From Prunella strophiata (taxonomy: Eukaryota > Chordata > Aves > Passeriformes > Prunellidae), in the NCBI GenBank assembly GCA_036583965.1, contig JAZBQD010000015.1:83525309-83589308 (forward strand): a DNA stretch of 64,000 bases, given 5' to 3'. Position 1 is the first letter of the stretch, and each line of letters opens with the position of its first letter. Under the pieces are notes generated by a model that saw nothing but the letters and a program-made list of their open reading frames with translations, made no database searches and had not been told where the DNA came from. Shown here in pieces: positions 51,546 to 64,000 of the stretch. Both the position numbers and the translations under genes were made by a program.

Positions 51546-53507
51546 GAATCTCTAAATAAAATTGTTTTAATTCTATGTTTGAAAAACAGTACCCTTACCA
51601 TAAATTAAATTAATTCTAAAAAAAATTAAAACTATATTAATTCAAAACACTGTTCAAGGAAACAACTGGTTTGCTTCTCAAAGATTTCAAGCAAGGCAGA
51701 CACTGAGCTTGCAAAAGCCATGGACCGATGCTCTGAAACAAGAGTTTGCAGAAAGTCTAACTCAGCTCCTGACAGCTAAACTTTCCCCCAAATGGCCAAA
51801 ACACAGTTGGAAAATATAAGTTTGTTTAAATTAACATATTTCTATGGGCTTTGAACTTGCCACTGGAAGCAAGCTATGGGAATGGGGAAGTTTCAGGATG
51901 TGGAAAGCTTATGCTTCTCTTTCCTCTGGTATCCACTCCGTTATCTACTCTATCTCGACTCTGAAGGACATGATGACCAGAAACAAAAAACCACAATGCT
52001 TCCTTTGTTTAATGACTCATTAACTTGAAAAAGCAAACCCATATTTTGGTAAACTTCTATTTTGCTCAAAAAGAAGATCATTTGAACAAGCTTTTGTTTC
52101 ACTAATAATTAGTCTTTAAATGAAGTGCTTTTTAATTCCATTTTCCATCCAAGCTCATCTTGGCAAAGACCACAAGGGAAAACAACCATTAATCAGGGAT
52201 CTGAGCAAGTGTAAGCTGAGCCCTACAACTACTTCAGTGAGCACATGCACATATCCAGCATGCACCCACCCAGTTGTCCAGGAATAGTGCCAAATGAATG
52301 TGACAACCATATTTAATTACAAGTCAACACATTTGAATTACTACCAGCCAGTGACCACCTACTTCCTTTCGAAAAGCATCTTAAATAATGAAATTCTAAC
52401 TTTATCTTAAAGTTTCAGCCTTGCTGTCTGAAGGCAAGAATATAAAATCTATAGCCAAATCCCTGCCTTTCTGCATACTAAATACCTTGTTTACTTTAGG
52501 CTCCAAAATTGGGATTTTGGAGGAACAGGAACCACCTCATGCACTGACTAGCAGACACACTGCAATTTTGGATATTACATGAAGCACTCTGCCTACTTAA
52601 TTTCCTCCCTTTCCTACCAACTTCTTGAATTCTGGCTGACACACAGAGCATTCAAGACCTTTGCATTTCAAAACTGATCTGGCCATCCTTTCATTACAGA
52701 CAAAAGGTTTTCTGGGCTCAGATGTTGATGGTTGTCACCAGTCATGCTAAAAACCAATCAAGTGAAGCTTTAGACCTTGCTTTATACAGCCAGCAAAGCC
52801 TTAGTCTTAGGACTAAGTTTTAAAAAAACATTAAAAAGCATCAACTTCATAGTCAAGTATCCAAACCCACTCATGGTTCTCTTACAATATCCAGCCAAGT
52901 TTGGTGCTGGACAGGTTTGAACAATATTGTCCAAGGCAGAACAAGATCTGACAGGCAGAGTCACAGTGGTAAATGGATGAGAATGGATCAAAATCATCTT
53001 CTGAGGAGGAGGCAGGGTATTAAAAAAAATTAAAATAGAGTTCATATGTTCTAGTGCATGCAATAGGATTTGTCAGAGTGAAATTGTCCTGAATAAACCT
53101 ATCAAGCCCACATGGTTGCAGGGTGCCTCTGATCCCACAAAAACCATCTTAAATCCAGATTCACTGAATCATAAACTTACAACCTTAATATTCTAGGCCA
53201 CTCTAACTATATTTTATGGATATGAGTTTTGTTGAGACAAAGAGCTGTGCAGCTATGGGGCAGCAAGGGGAGGCCTGACCACTGCTACAACTTCTTAAAA
53301 TTTTTTAACACTAGAAAAGCTCTCCCTCAATTAGTTTGGAGAGGGAGTGAGGAGGACTGTTTATTTCACTGCTTTGGCTTTTTATGTTTGGAGATATAAG
53401 AAAGACAATGTTCAGAAACAACTCTGTGTGAAGCTTTAAATATGCATTAAAGGAAACAAAAAGAAACTAGGCTCATATCTCAGGGGCAAAAATTGATAGC
53501 GCACATA

Positions 53508-53563
53508 TAAAACCACACTAACAGGTAAAAAGCACTAAAACCAAGCTAACAGGTAAAATGCAT
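53508..53563 (+). repeat. 28-bp imperfect tandem duplication
   Basis: Two copies of a unit starting TAAAACCA and containing CTAACAGGTAAAA, with a few mismatches. Confidence 0.85.
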
Positions 53564-56500
53564 TTATAGAGCAAATTATACTTTTGTCAGAGAGATTAGA
53601 CAAATATATTTAAATATACACTAAATAAAATTTAAATTGACTTGCATGTGGGTTCACTACAATCTCCCTCTTTAAATATATCCCTAAGCAGATCCATTCC
53701 ATTTCCCAACACAGAGTCTTACTGCCAAACACATAAATGCAGCTCAGTTTGATGATCATGACACACTCTTCACTCTTCTCATCCTCTTGTTTAAGGGGAA
53801 GTCCAAAGATTACATATCCTCACAAACAGCCTCCTCAGACAGGAAAAATGTGGAGTCCTGTCAGACAATGGTCTTTGTTGGAGACATCTCACTGACTGCT
53901 GTGCTGCCCCTGGCTCAACTCGGGTGCCATGCTGTGGAGGTATTTTTTCAACAGGCACCAGCCACCTCTGACCAGCAGATTACCTCCACCTGCACCACTC
54001 ACCAAACCTCCAGATGCCTTCATATGAGCCAGGCACCCCAAGCCCTGCCCAGCATGGGTTTCAGTCTCCTGCAAAACAAGTCAGAACAGCCACCAGCCTC
54101 AGAGCTCCACACCTACTTATTCAACCTAAAAGTAGAGGCCACTTCCTTTCATCTCCAGGCTGAGCTACTTCTTTTATTCAGCTGCCTTTAGGGGACTCCT
54201 CTGCTCCAGGAGCAGGAAATATTTCCCATCACAGCAGCTTGCCCAGGAAGCTCTGAGACACTCAAGCATTTTCCAGCCTTGTCGGCCATGTAACAAGGCT
54301 TCATCACTAGAGTCCAGTCCTCAGAGTCATTAGGTCAGTCATTGCCTTGGTTACACACAGGGCTCTAAGTGAAACCTCAATGGCCACCTCCACAGGAGGA
54401 GGGCGTGGGCTGAGATCTTGTTTACAGGAGCACTCAATGTTCTAAACATGTGGGAACTTGGCAATGGTGAGCAAAGCTTGTATGCCTCATGAGCTCTTAC
54501 CTATTTAGCTAGCTGCTTTTAAAGCACATAAAAATGCCTCCTCCTGCCCTTCAGCTGGAGCTGAGAGCCCTCTGAAGGTGTCAAATGCCAAGAGCGTTGG
54601 AGTTGGTGGGATGGTATTGCCCTGAAACAAAACACAAAGCTGGGCCAATATATTTTGCTCTGTAGGTCTGCTGACTTCTCTGATTCCCTGATTCCAGATG
54701 AACCTCCTCTTTGATTTCTCCTTCTGACTTCCCCAAGTTGTCAAGCCTGGCTTCAGAAAGAAGGCCAAGGTAACGAGGAGGAGCTGCATGCCAAGTTTGT
54801 GGTGTGCTGCTGGCAGAGATCCTTGTAAATAAAGGAGGCTGAACCAAATCCCCAGAAAGGATCCATGATTCACCATGGTATATATGGTACATGGGGCAGC
54901 CCACGCTGTCTTGTCTGTAAGACCAGCTTCCACTCCAAGTTAGGACTTAGAAGAAGGTAGGCATCTTCTTCCTAACTGTGCTGGTCTTCTAGCTCTGTTC
55001 TTCTCTCTGGATGGCTTCTGCTGAGCAAAGAAGCTGCCTGTAAGCAAAGCCACTAACAAAGCCTGAACTGTGCCAGGTCCTTCCTCCAACCCTGAGGAAA
55101 AACCTCAGGGATTTTGTCTTGATTTTGTGTGACTGAATCTGGTCAACAGGCTCAAAAGTGATGCAGGCACAGGGTAAAGGAGAAAGTAGTGGGGCAAGGA
55201 GGAGGATGCACTGTGACTTAATGGGCTACATGTGTTGATTTTTCTTAGGATAACAAGTTTTTAAAAAGTTAAATTAAATGGAACAAGCACCTTGGCCTAG
55301 AGACACAGAAAATCTAAGGCAAAATTGCAAAATTTGGAGTACTGTTTTTGACTGTGGCCTTTGGTAGAAGCATACAGCAAGACTTCATTCAGGATATTTA
55401 CTTTACAAGGCAAGTCCCCACCTGATGCAGCCACAGAAGGCAAGTTACAAAGCTGCTTTTAAACTACAAAGCCAGAGAAAGGATACTGCTAGAGGAAATG
55501 CTCATTGCTTTTGTGGGAGCTGTCATACCTTCAGGACTGAGTGCTCTGCCCTTTTTGGAACATGGAGACCTGTCAGAGCATTTAAAATGGCTTGATTCTG
55601 ATTAACACTAATTTACTCTGTCACCAACCTAATAAGTAAGCTGCAAAACTTGCCTGAAAGAACCACATGAAAAAGGTCAGTTGAAGAGCTGTGCTGCTAA
55701 AATTAGCTACCAACCCATTAAAAATATCCATAATTTAGCCTTGGTGCAGCAAGGGTGGATATTATGCTCTGATGTCCACTTAGTCCTAGCAGTAACCATA
55801 AGCTGCTCATGACTCTTCCCTTACATACTCTTGTTTTCTACTGGCAGATTTTATCTTAAAAGTATAGAATCAGTTAATATAGAAAATATATAGAAAGTTT
55901 CAATATAGGAAAAAGAAAATTGTTTTTCCTTTAGGTCAAGTTGGTTTGATATTTCAGAAAAAACCTGGAGTTATTATGCACAATATGAGCTCATATGTAC
56001 TATGGAGAAGGGAGAATGTGTTGGCAGCACAGAACATGAAATGATATGGGCAATTTGGCTGACAGCAGGAAAGATTGTTTGGATTAAATAAAAAGAAGTG
56101 TTGAATGTTTGCCTGTGCCAAGAAAGCTTGACCCCCTGCTTTTGAGAGGGATATATAAATTGGTCCAACAATTTAACAAAGTTTCAGTTATGCAGTACTT
56201 AATTGCCTGGGAAAAAAACCCCAACTCTCTTTATTATTATTTGTTAAATCTCTGCAAACATGCTTGCTCAACACTTTTAGCACTGCAAACACAACACCAG
56301 GAAGAACTCTTTTTTCCTCCCCACTTCTGCAGGGGTTCTTTGCCTTCTGCAGAGTTTGTTCAATTTTGTCACAGTCTATCAGCTCTGTCTGGCACCGGGC
56401 AAAATGAAAGCAAAAGGAAGCATTCTCCCCATTCTTTCCAAAGGCTTAGTGGCACAGATAAACTAGCAAACTGGATTTCACTTCAGCACCTGAGAAGCAG

Positions 56501-57134
56501 CTTAGAGTAAACACCTTAGAATAACACACTGGAGAAGCAGTGCTCTTTGCAGTAAGTTAGGACAATGCCCAAAAGAGTATGGAGAACCTATAGCACAAGA
56601 CAAATCCAGTTTGATATCTGTATTTCTGCATCAATCCTGTCAGGCCCAGTCCTTCTACTGGTACAAGCAGCTATAAGCATTTACCCTGAAGGAAGTAACA
56701 GAGCTACCTTACATAAATAATGAACACTTCAGGTGGAAACAGAGCTCAAATAGAGAATCAAAATCAAGAACAAATAAAACAAAAGAAAACTCCAGTGAAC
56801 TAACATGCTTTGTCAAGCTGGCAGCCAAGCAAGCTGTCTTCCCTGCACTCCCACCTTACTGTCAATTATCTGATTTCACTGCAGTTACTTTTACTTCACA
56901 TATTCTGATGTGTCACCTCCCTGCTCAAAGGTACATAGTGATACTAATAAAAAAGACATGGGAAATTCTGTTAAATAACAGAGGCTCAATGTGCAACTTG
57001 CTGGTCTTTCACAAGGCAAACTGTATGACAATAAACAGAGAGAAATATATATTGCAGCAGCAAGGAAAAAAACCCACAAACACACAGCCTAACACACATG
57101 CAGTGGGAATTTCTGTTTGGGAAGCTTGTCTGTG

Positions 57135-57225
57135 TTTCTGTAGGGTTGTTTGGGTTTTTTGTAGGTTTTCTTTTTGTTTTGTTGGGTTGTTGTGGTTTTG
57201 TTTGTTTTTTTTTTTTTTTTTTTTT
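57135..57225. repeat. G/T-rich low-complexity block ending in (T)21
   Basis: GGG runs separated by T runs, ending in 21 T at 57205-57225. It has the same composition as the blocks at 12283 and 47865, but in the opposite orientation. Confidence 0.9.
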
Positions 57226-59351
57226 AAGAGTTTTTTTCTTTCTCATTTGCAAGTAAATAGACTTGAAGATTAGCTTGCTTGATGCCTCTCAGTTTTGATC
57301 CAGAGCTACTTGTCCTCCCCATATGTAAAAAATTTCCAGTGGGCAGAGAACCTCACCCTGAGCATGAAGAAACTGCAGTTTATGTGCACCTCAGGTCTGC
57401 ATGAAGCAACCAGCCAGTTTGCATCCAGTTCCTTCAGATGGCTCTCTTACTTGCCCAAAGAGTGCCCAAGCTGTGGGGAGTGAGGGATTTCACACACCCC
57501 ATCAGATCACTGCTTACAGGCTAGCACGTTAACTCTACTGTAATAACACTGTAAATTTTAAAGTTACAAGAATAAAAGCTATTAACTGCTCCCACAGTCA
57601 ACCTGCCCACGTTACCTTGGACTATAGGTTAGACTGAAGGAAGGTAAAAAAAAATAAAGAAGAAAAAAAGTTTACTCTTCTGAATGGCAGTCCATATGAA
57701 AAGCCCATAAATTTGAGGAAAGGCTTTATGTTTGAAATGAGTCTTCTCTCAGAAGCTCATCTCAGTTTTTCTGAAGGAGTGAAATAACCCCAAAGAACAG
57801 GTAAAAATTAAGCAAAACTACAGCAGATTGGTCAACATCCCACTGATTCTTGCTTTAAAAAAAAAAGATCTGAGTGACACTACAGTCAAGAACATTATCC
57901 TCCTACCAGAGGAAGAGGACATAAACAATTTAGATCCTGGCAGAAAATACACCTCTTCAGCCACAGTGTCACAACCCTACATCCATGGAGGGCCTCTTTC
58001 CCTGCTGGATGCAGCCACAAGCACTGAGGATTCAGACACTTCTCTTTCACCCCATTCCTTTGGGCCATGAACAGTAATGGACTCCTGTGCAGAAGAGCTA
58101 AAAGTGACAGGAAACCAGAGCATTTCCAAATTAGCTGGAACATAAACTAAGAGCAAGAAGCCAAAATACATTAGATAAGGAAGTGCCTGATCTCAGCAGA
58201 TGGTGAACAGAGGTAAATGAAGCCTCCTGTGAGTTAAAAGATACAAGAAATGGACCAGGCTAGAGCAACCAACTAGAGTATTGTCCCAGGACACAGGACA
58301 AAATGAAAATGCAGAAAGACCAGAAAGATATTCAAAGGACACAAGCAGAAGGTCATCCACCAAAACCAGAGCACTTCAGAGCTGCAGCAACACAGGATGA
58401 AAAAGATAACTACTTAGTTACTGACAGAGCCAGGCACATTTCTCAGAAGGGGTAGGTAGGGGCAATCATTTTGGGGAAAGAAATGTGCACTTGCTTTTCC
58501 AGTTTCACATGAAGTCTCTGCAATGTCTCCCAGGCTACATGTAACACACAGAAAAACCAGTGGCTTCCACAGTAGAACCTGGATGATAGTCTTTCTCTCT
58601 GCAGAAAGCCATTCAGACTTTATTTGTACACTTATCTACACCTCCCTGCTCTCCCTCCTCCACTGTTATTTTTCTGGTTGAGAATCAGTCTCTCCTCCAG
58701 CGTGGAAATCAAGATACTGCCAAGAAGCATCACTGAATATAAATGAATTTATCAAAAATGAAGGAAGCCTAAAATACTATCACAACCTGAATGTTCCAAA
58801 TAAGAATTTCTTATCCCTGAATCAGCACATTTTACAGCTCTCTGTATGGCTTTCTTTTCCTGTTATTGCTTCAGATGAGCTCTGCGTCATATGAGATATT
58901 TGTACCAAGTACACACAGAACAACTTATCAGGAAAACACTTCTTTCACACTTCCCCCAACCTTCCCAAGTATATCTAATACAAATCCTGTCCAAATTTTT
59001 CAGGTTTTCATTTAAAACTGAAATTGATTTTCATTCCTCAGAGAAAAGTTCCCTCTCATTTTTTAAAGTTTCTGTTAAAGACTTCTTGAACATATTTTAA
59101 AAACAGATCAAGCAAATTCTAAATTTAGAGTTTTAGCTCAGATGATCTTCCAAAAATATTCACATATATTTTTCTATTCATGTCTCTGTCAAAGTTACTT
59201 GGAAGATAATTAGCAGTACCTTCTTTGTTGTGGCTGTCTAGGAGCTATATATACATGCACAATGGCAGAAGTTTCCTGGGTCATTTCTAGTTCAGTTCCA
59301 TTTCTGGTTCTACAAATGCCCACCCACACAGTGATTATTATTAATTAATAT

Positions 59352-59373
59352 AAGAGAGAAAGAGAGAGACAAG
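59352..59373. repeat. Short (AG)-rich purine repeat
   Basis: AG dinucleotides with one AAA interruption, in a purine-rich context. Confidence 0.85.
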
Positions 59374-61389
59374 TGGGGTCAGGGGGAGGGGTGAACAGAG
59401 AAAGGTACTGAAGAGCATTGTCATCCTAGCAAACATGTCCCCTTACAGCTTCAAGCATATTAACTACTACCCTGAATGCAGACTGAGTTCCACTCAAGCC
59501 CTAGCACTTCTCAGAATTAAATCACACTGCTGTAACATCTGAGCTTGCCATCAGTTAAGGCAAGACCTTCATGTTCATGAGGAGAAATATATTGCCTGAA
59601 GCACTACTAGTGACAAACAGAGAAAACAGACTTAACAGGATTTTAAAACCCTGCAAAGACCTGGTTCTTGAACCCATCCTTTCCACAACAGCATTAAAAG
59701 GGACCAAAATAAACAGGAGGAAAACCTTGTCACTCAGTCATTCTAAAGCTCTCAACACATCATTCACCTTTGCTCTGAAATGCAGAAGATGCACGCCAAT
59801 CATCACACTCCAGCAAGAGAGGCAAGGCGGTCACCTCCTCTAAAACAGTCAGAAAACAGACTGTTGAATAGAGATGATCAAAAAGAGAGAGGCTGTGAAC
59901 TGAAAGAGGAAGCCATCAATTTTTAAAACACTGATGGAGACAGATTCAAGCATGTATGATTAACAGCTGGAAACAGTGCTGACGCAAGAAGGGGACACAG
60001 AGGAGGCCAACATTACAGGAAAGCTTGATACACACATTTACAGGACAAACAGCAAGGAGAAAAACAAATGAGAAAACCTGGGGGAGTTATAAGACAGCAG
60101 GTGCAAAGAGGTTCCAGATTTACAGCACCCTATTAACTGGCAGTGCTCTCATCTATTGCTGATGCAGACTAAATCCTATTTTATTTAAGCTACTGGAAAA
60201 CGAGTACAAAGGTGACGAATGCCTGGCATCATCCTTATGCAGAGGGTGCTGTGTGCACTCAGGCAGCTGCCAGCACCCAGCTAATTGAGAGTGTGGTCTT
60301 TCCCCAAGACCACAACTATAATTTTAGCTCATTACAGCCTGCATTGGGGTGTGCTCAGTTTACATCTTTGCACACTCTTCTTTTAATATTCTGATGAATA
60401 ATTTAGTTCCCATGGTAAGCCCTTTCACATTCAGACATTTTTTCAAGCCTGTCGATGTGGTTCCAAAGTATTGAACTTGGAAGACACCCAAAAGGGGATG
60501 TATCTGTTCCTCCCTCCTCTCCCTGTGTTTTCCCTGCTCTGTAAAAAGCACAACACAGGGCAGCCCAGGACCTACAGTAAGATGCATCACCCTAAGGAAA
60601 CTGGAAACATTGCACCATCCTGGTTTGAGTCACAGTGGAGCTGAAGAACAAAGGAAAAGCAAAGTGCTTTCACCTCCCTGAAAAGCATGCTTGCATAATT
60701 CATCTTCCCAAACACCCAGCATGCATTTGAAGGCTTGCCTGAAACATGGTCAGGGGGTGTTCACAGAGGACTCAGCTCCACTAGGAGCCAAGTGACAGAT
60801 CTGTCAGGATCAGCCCCTGAGACAGCCAAAGGAGGCTGTGGGGCTTCCTCTTGCTGCCACTTTGCAGCAGCTTCCAGCTGTGCAGACAGGTCCTGTTATG
60901 GAGATCCAGCCTCATTTCCACTCACGGGTGCTCCCTGTGTCTCTGTCCCTGGCAGCTGGCACCCGGCTCTTCCTCTTGCCTCTGGCACCCCCTTCCCAGT
61001 TAGGAAAATCTACCTTGCAGATGACAGCACACATCAGCATTTGATTTAGCAGCAAACCAGCTGATTTCTTGCACCACAGAAGCAAATCCTCTCCTGCAAT
61101 GGACAGGAGAGATTCTGCCCAAATTCACATGGCCAGGACAGAGAAGGTGTTACAAGGGCAGTTTTTTATTTATAAAAAAGAAGGTACTATTACAGCATAT
61201 GCTTGGTATAATAAACACTCTTCCTCCTACAATCCTGAGGTAAACTCGAATTTCTCCCCTAACTGCATGGAAAAGAATGTTGTGAATATCCACTTTGCCA
61301 TCTCTAGCATGCCAAAAAATTCCTTCCCTGCTTTATTTGTCAGCCTGACCACAAGGAAGCTCTGCACTTTGGCTGCTGAAGTCCTTCAT

Positions 61390-61404
61390 ACACACACACA
61401 CACA
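61390..61404. repeat. (AC)n microsatellite
   Basis: Seven and a half perfect AC units. Confidence 0.9.
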
Positions 61405-64000
61405 TTCCCTGCAACATGAAAACTACACCACATTTCCAAATAGCATCACAGGTTGTTTACAGAGACAGGCTGACTAAAGATATTTTTATCCTCAGCTCCC
61501 AAGACCAATTTATAATTAGTACAGCCTTTGAACAAGATGCACTTGCAGCACAGCATCAACACACTGACTCAAAATAGGGCTTGTAGTGCCAGTGGCCTCC
61601 CCAGGACAGCTCTGCTGGATGGCTTTTGGTACAGAATGCTGGGCCACAATAATACAGACACAGGCTGGCTCTGGGCCACAGCATGGCCAAGGAGCTGGGC
61701 AGGGAAGGAAAACACCTTGCTGGTAGCCCTGAGAAGTTCCCCAAGAACAGGTATTCCTTCTGCAAGCAGACAATGTGGCTGCCACCATGGCTCTCTCTGG
61801 CCTCTGTACCACTGGTCAGAAGTCAAAGAAGTTTTTCTCATTTCAGGGATATCCTTCAGACTGGCTTTGGGGCGACATCAACACAGAGAAGCTGCTCTGC
61901 AGAAACACCTCCATGGCACTGACAGCCAGTGTGTTTCCATGCAGTTCACATCACAGCATCCTTCCTGTACCCCCAAGCCTCCCTACAGCTCTGCTGCTCA
62001 GCTAGGAGGGTGCTGGCCACACAGATCCCCTCGGAGACATCCCCAAGCAGAGTCTCAAGCACAGGCAGCTGCCCCAATGCTTTTCACAGCATTCAGATCC
62101 AGCACTCCAGTTAAACAAAGGCTCTCTTGTGCTACTGCTGCATGGCCTGAAATGGGGTGAAAAGAGCATGCCATGGAATATGACTGCCAGGAAGTTAGAG
62201 AGAGGCATGAGGGGTAGGAAAGCAGAGGAACAGTCAGATGAGGGTGAACAACAGGCAACCTGGATCGAGCTGAATCCTCCTCCTCCCTCCATGCTTGGTT
62301 TGAGTGAAATACCCACAAAGCATGGCACCTTCCTCCCCTCTCTGCATTCCTGAAAAGCTGCAACACAGCTAGAAGGGCCTTCACAGTACCAGGGGCTCTG
62401 TGGTGCTCCTCCTAAGAGATCTCCCACTCCTCCAGGGGCAGGGAACAAGCAGGCACCACCCAAAGAGCAGCATCTCTTCCTGCTTCTTTCCAGAGGGCAA
62501 GGGAAGCAAAGATAAAGCAAACCTTTCAAGTCTCATTTGTGGGATAATAAAATTATAACCCTCTGTTTGCCCAGGACCATTGATTGTCAAGGCAGATAGT
62601 TTCACCCAGCAATTAACCTTCCCAAATAAATCCATTTAGAAACACAGAAAAAAGAAAAAGAAAACCGTCTATAGACTTGCAGTGACACCCTGAATTCTCC
62701 TCTTCTTAAAAAAGGAAGTTTGTGGGCCTAAATGCAACGAGAAATATTGATGACAACCTAACAATCCTCCCAGGCATAATTAGCAGTCTCATTTTATTCA
62801 ATTATGAGGTCATGGGGACTTCTTTTTATACTTCATCAGCTTTTGCTATGAGGAAAAAAAAAAAATAAAAGCAGCAGAAGCCTCATGGGTGAAGCCCACA
62901 TTAAGTTAACTTGGCTTCTTGGACTCCTTTGGCTTCAAATAAACAAAATCGTTGCCTAGGGACAAAGTTTGACACCTGCACTCATGGCACTCTTAGCACA
63001 GTTTCAATACAAGTGAGAAACCTGATTGAAGCAACCACTGCAGTGACCTGAGAAACAAACATTTTCCAGGGAGAACTGCTTAATTAGGTTGACCCACACT
63101 CTTACTAAGAAAATGTTGTCCCATGTCCATAAAGTAGGCATTTCCAGCCCACTGAAGGTAATCCTTCAATGCTAGCTTTGCCCTTCCACCGAGCCAAAAC
63201 TTGCTTTACTCTGTTCTGCTGTCAGTTAACCAAAAAAGTACAATCATCTCTTACAGCACACTCTGTAATCACAAACCAGCACTGATCCCTACAAGTAAAG
63301 CCCTCATGTTTTGCAGGAAGACAAAAGATTAGTTGCATATGTGCAAGAGATAGCACTTACTATCTGCCATGGATGGGGCAGTGTGCACTCCTGGGCTGCA
63401 AACCAAGGTTTCTGAGACCCCAGTTAGCCTTTGGTGCCCCAAAATTAACCACTGCATTGCTTTGCCTAAACCATCCTGACTATAACAATTATAACAAAGA
63501 GAAGTAATCCCGTGGAAAACACTGGCCAGTTTCCAAGACAAATAAATAGTTATAAGCTGAGAACAGCTCAAATACTAATTACAGACAATAGTAAGTTGTG
63601 TGGTGCATGTGGGGTAGACAGGGAGAATGGATAAAGTCTCTAATGCGAAGGGAAGCAAGAGGGGACACCTTATTCCCTCTACAATGCAGATGGACTACAG
63701 CCAGGGCAGTATAAAAAAATAGTTGGTTGTTTCAAAACAAACCTCTTGAGAATCTGTGGATGCTGTACACAGAACTGGTTCCCTAGGAGGAGCTGTGTCT
63801 AATCCCAGCACAGAGCCATCCTCTTCAGCTCCCGGAAGGAAGACTACTTGAGCCTGTGCTAACCAGCTCACACCACCAACACAACTAAACTGCGAGCTAT
63901 TAGGGCTTTGTTCTCATTTTATACAACTATTCCTTACAGAAAGCTAAATTTCAGAGAATGAAATTAGTAATCACTGTTTATAATGTAAAATCCATATAGC

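Larger units (their letters stand above)
32346..64000 (-). other. SLC22A23: Part of a very large SLC22A23 intron, running off the right edge
   Basis: Everything to the right of the TM5-6 exon lacks coding similarity. I looked on the minus strand for the next upstream SLC22A23 exon (the region ending in LYALR, with FFEGF) and did not find it, so this intron is at least 31.6 kb. Large 5' introns are usual in this gene. It contains the solo LTR, several simple repeats and a few CpG-retaining patches. No second gene was found on either strand, but my search was by eye and could miss a small exon. Confidence 0.7.

Noticed and set aside
55355..55400. Minus-strand stretch reading LLYA, considered as the missing upstream exon
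   Set aside because: The surrounding residues do not match the SLC22A23 TM3-TM4 region and no suitable splice site or phase follows.
61528..62160. 210-codon open frame on the plus strand, overlapped by a 175-codon frame on the minus strand at 62002-62529
   Set aside because: No recognisable domain, no splice or promoter context, composition biased by a GC-richer local stretch; frames of this length are only slightly beyond chance in 64 kb read six ways.
1..64000. CRISPR arrays, tRNA, rRNA or bacterial operons
   Set aside because: None seen; the sequence is vertebrate intronic DNA with spliced exons.

Overview
This is eukaryotic, intron-rich, AT-leaning DNA from a bird, most likely a songbird. 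Three things point there. A recognisable vertebrate solute-carrier gene is split into short exons with GT-AG introns. There are two CR1 LINE 3'-end fragments of the avian type. There is also one intact solo LTR whose ends resemble the ERVL LTRs I know from passerines. No bacterial, plasmid or phage features are present.

The window holds the 3' half of one gene, SLC22A23, on the minus strand. SLC22A23 is an orphan member of the SLC22 organic-ion transporter branch of the major facilitator superfamily. Seven coding exons are visible, reading from high to low coordinates: 32177-32345, 26681-26809, 14603-14705, 11347-11579, 8655-8687, 6764-6887 and 1103-1454. Together they encode transmembrane segments 5 to 12 and the long cytoplasmic C-tail. 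The N-terminal exons (signal/TM1, large extracellular loop, TM2-TM4) were not found and should lie beyond position 64000, so 32346-64000 is a very large intron. Positions 1-1102 are 3' UTR or sequence just beyond it. I see no second gene.

All splice phases agree, with one exception. The exon at 26681-26809 is 129 bp where phase requires 128. Its first part reads in the conserved frame and its last part reads, equally conserved, one base out of register. Taken literally this causes a premature stop in the next exon and loss of the protein beyond TM6. An assembly base error is the simplest explanation, but it is the most consequential observation in the window.

The introns contain a 616-bp solo LTR at 44583-45198 with a perfect 5-bp target duplication, two CR1 fragments, small tandem duplications, microsatellites, and many long homopolymers that are mostly poly(A) on the plus strand (poly(U) in the pre-mRNA). 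They also contain several A/C-rich blocks that become G-rich in the transcript, and a few CpG-retaining patches that may be regulatory elements. The long open frames elsewhere (up to 210 codons) look like chance or shadows and are rejected.
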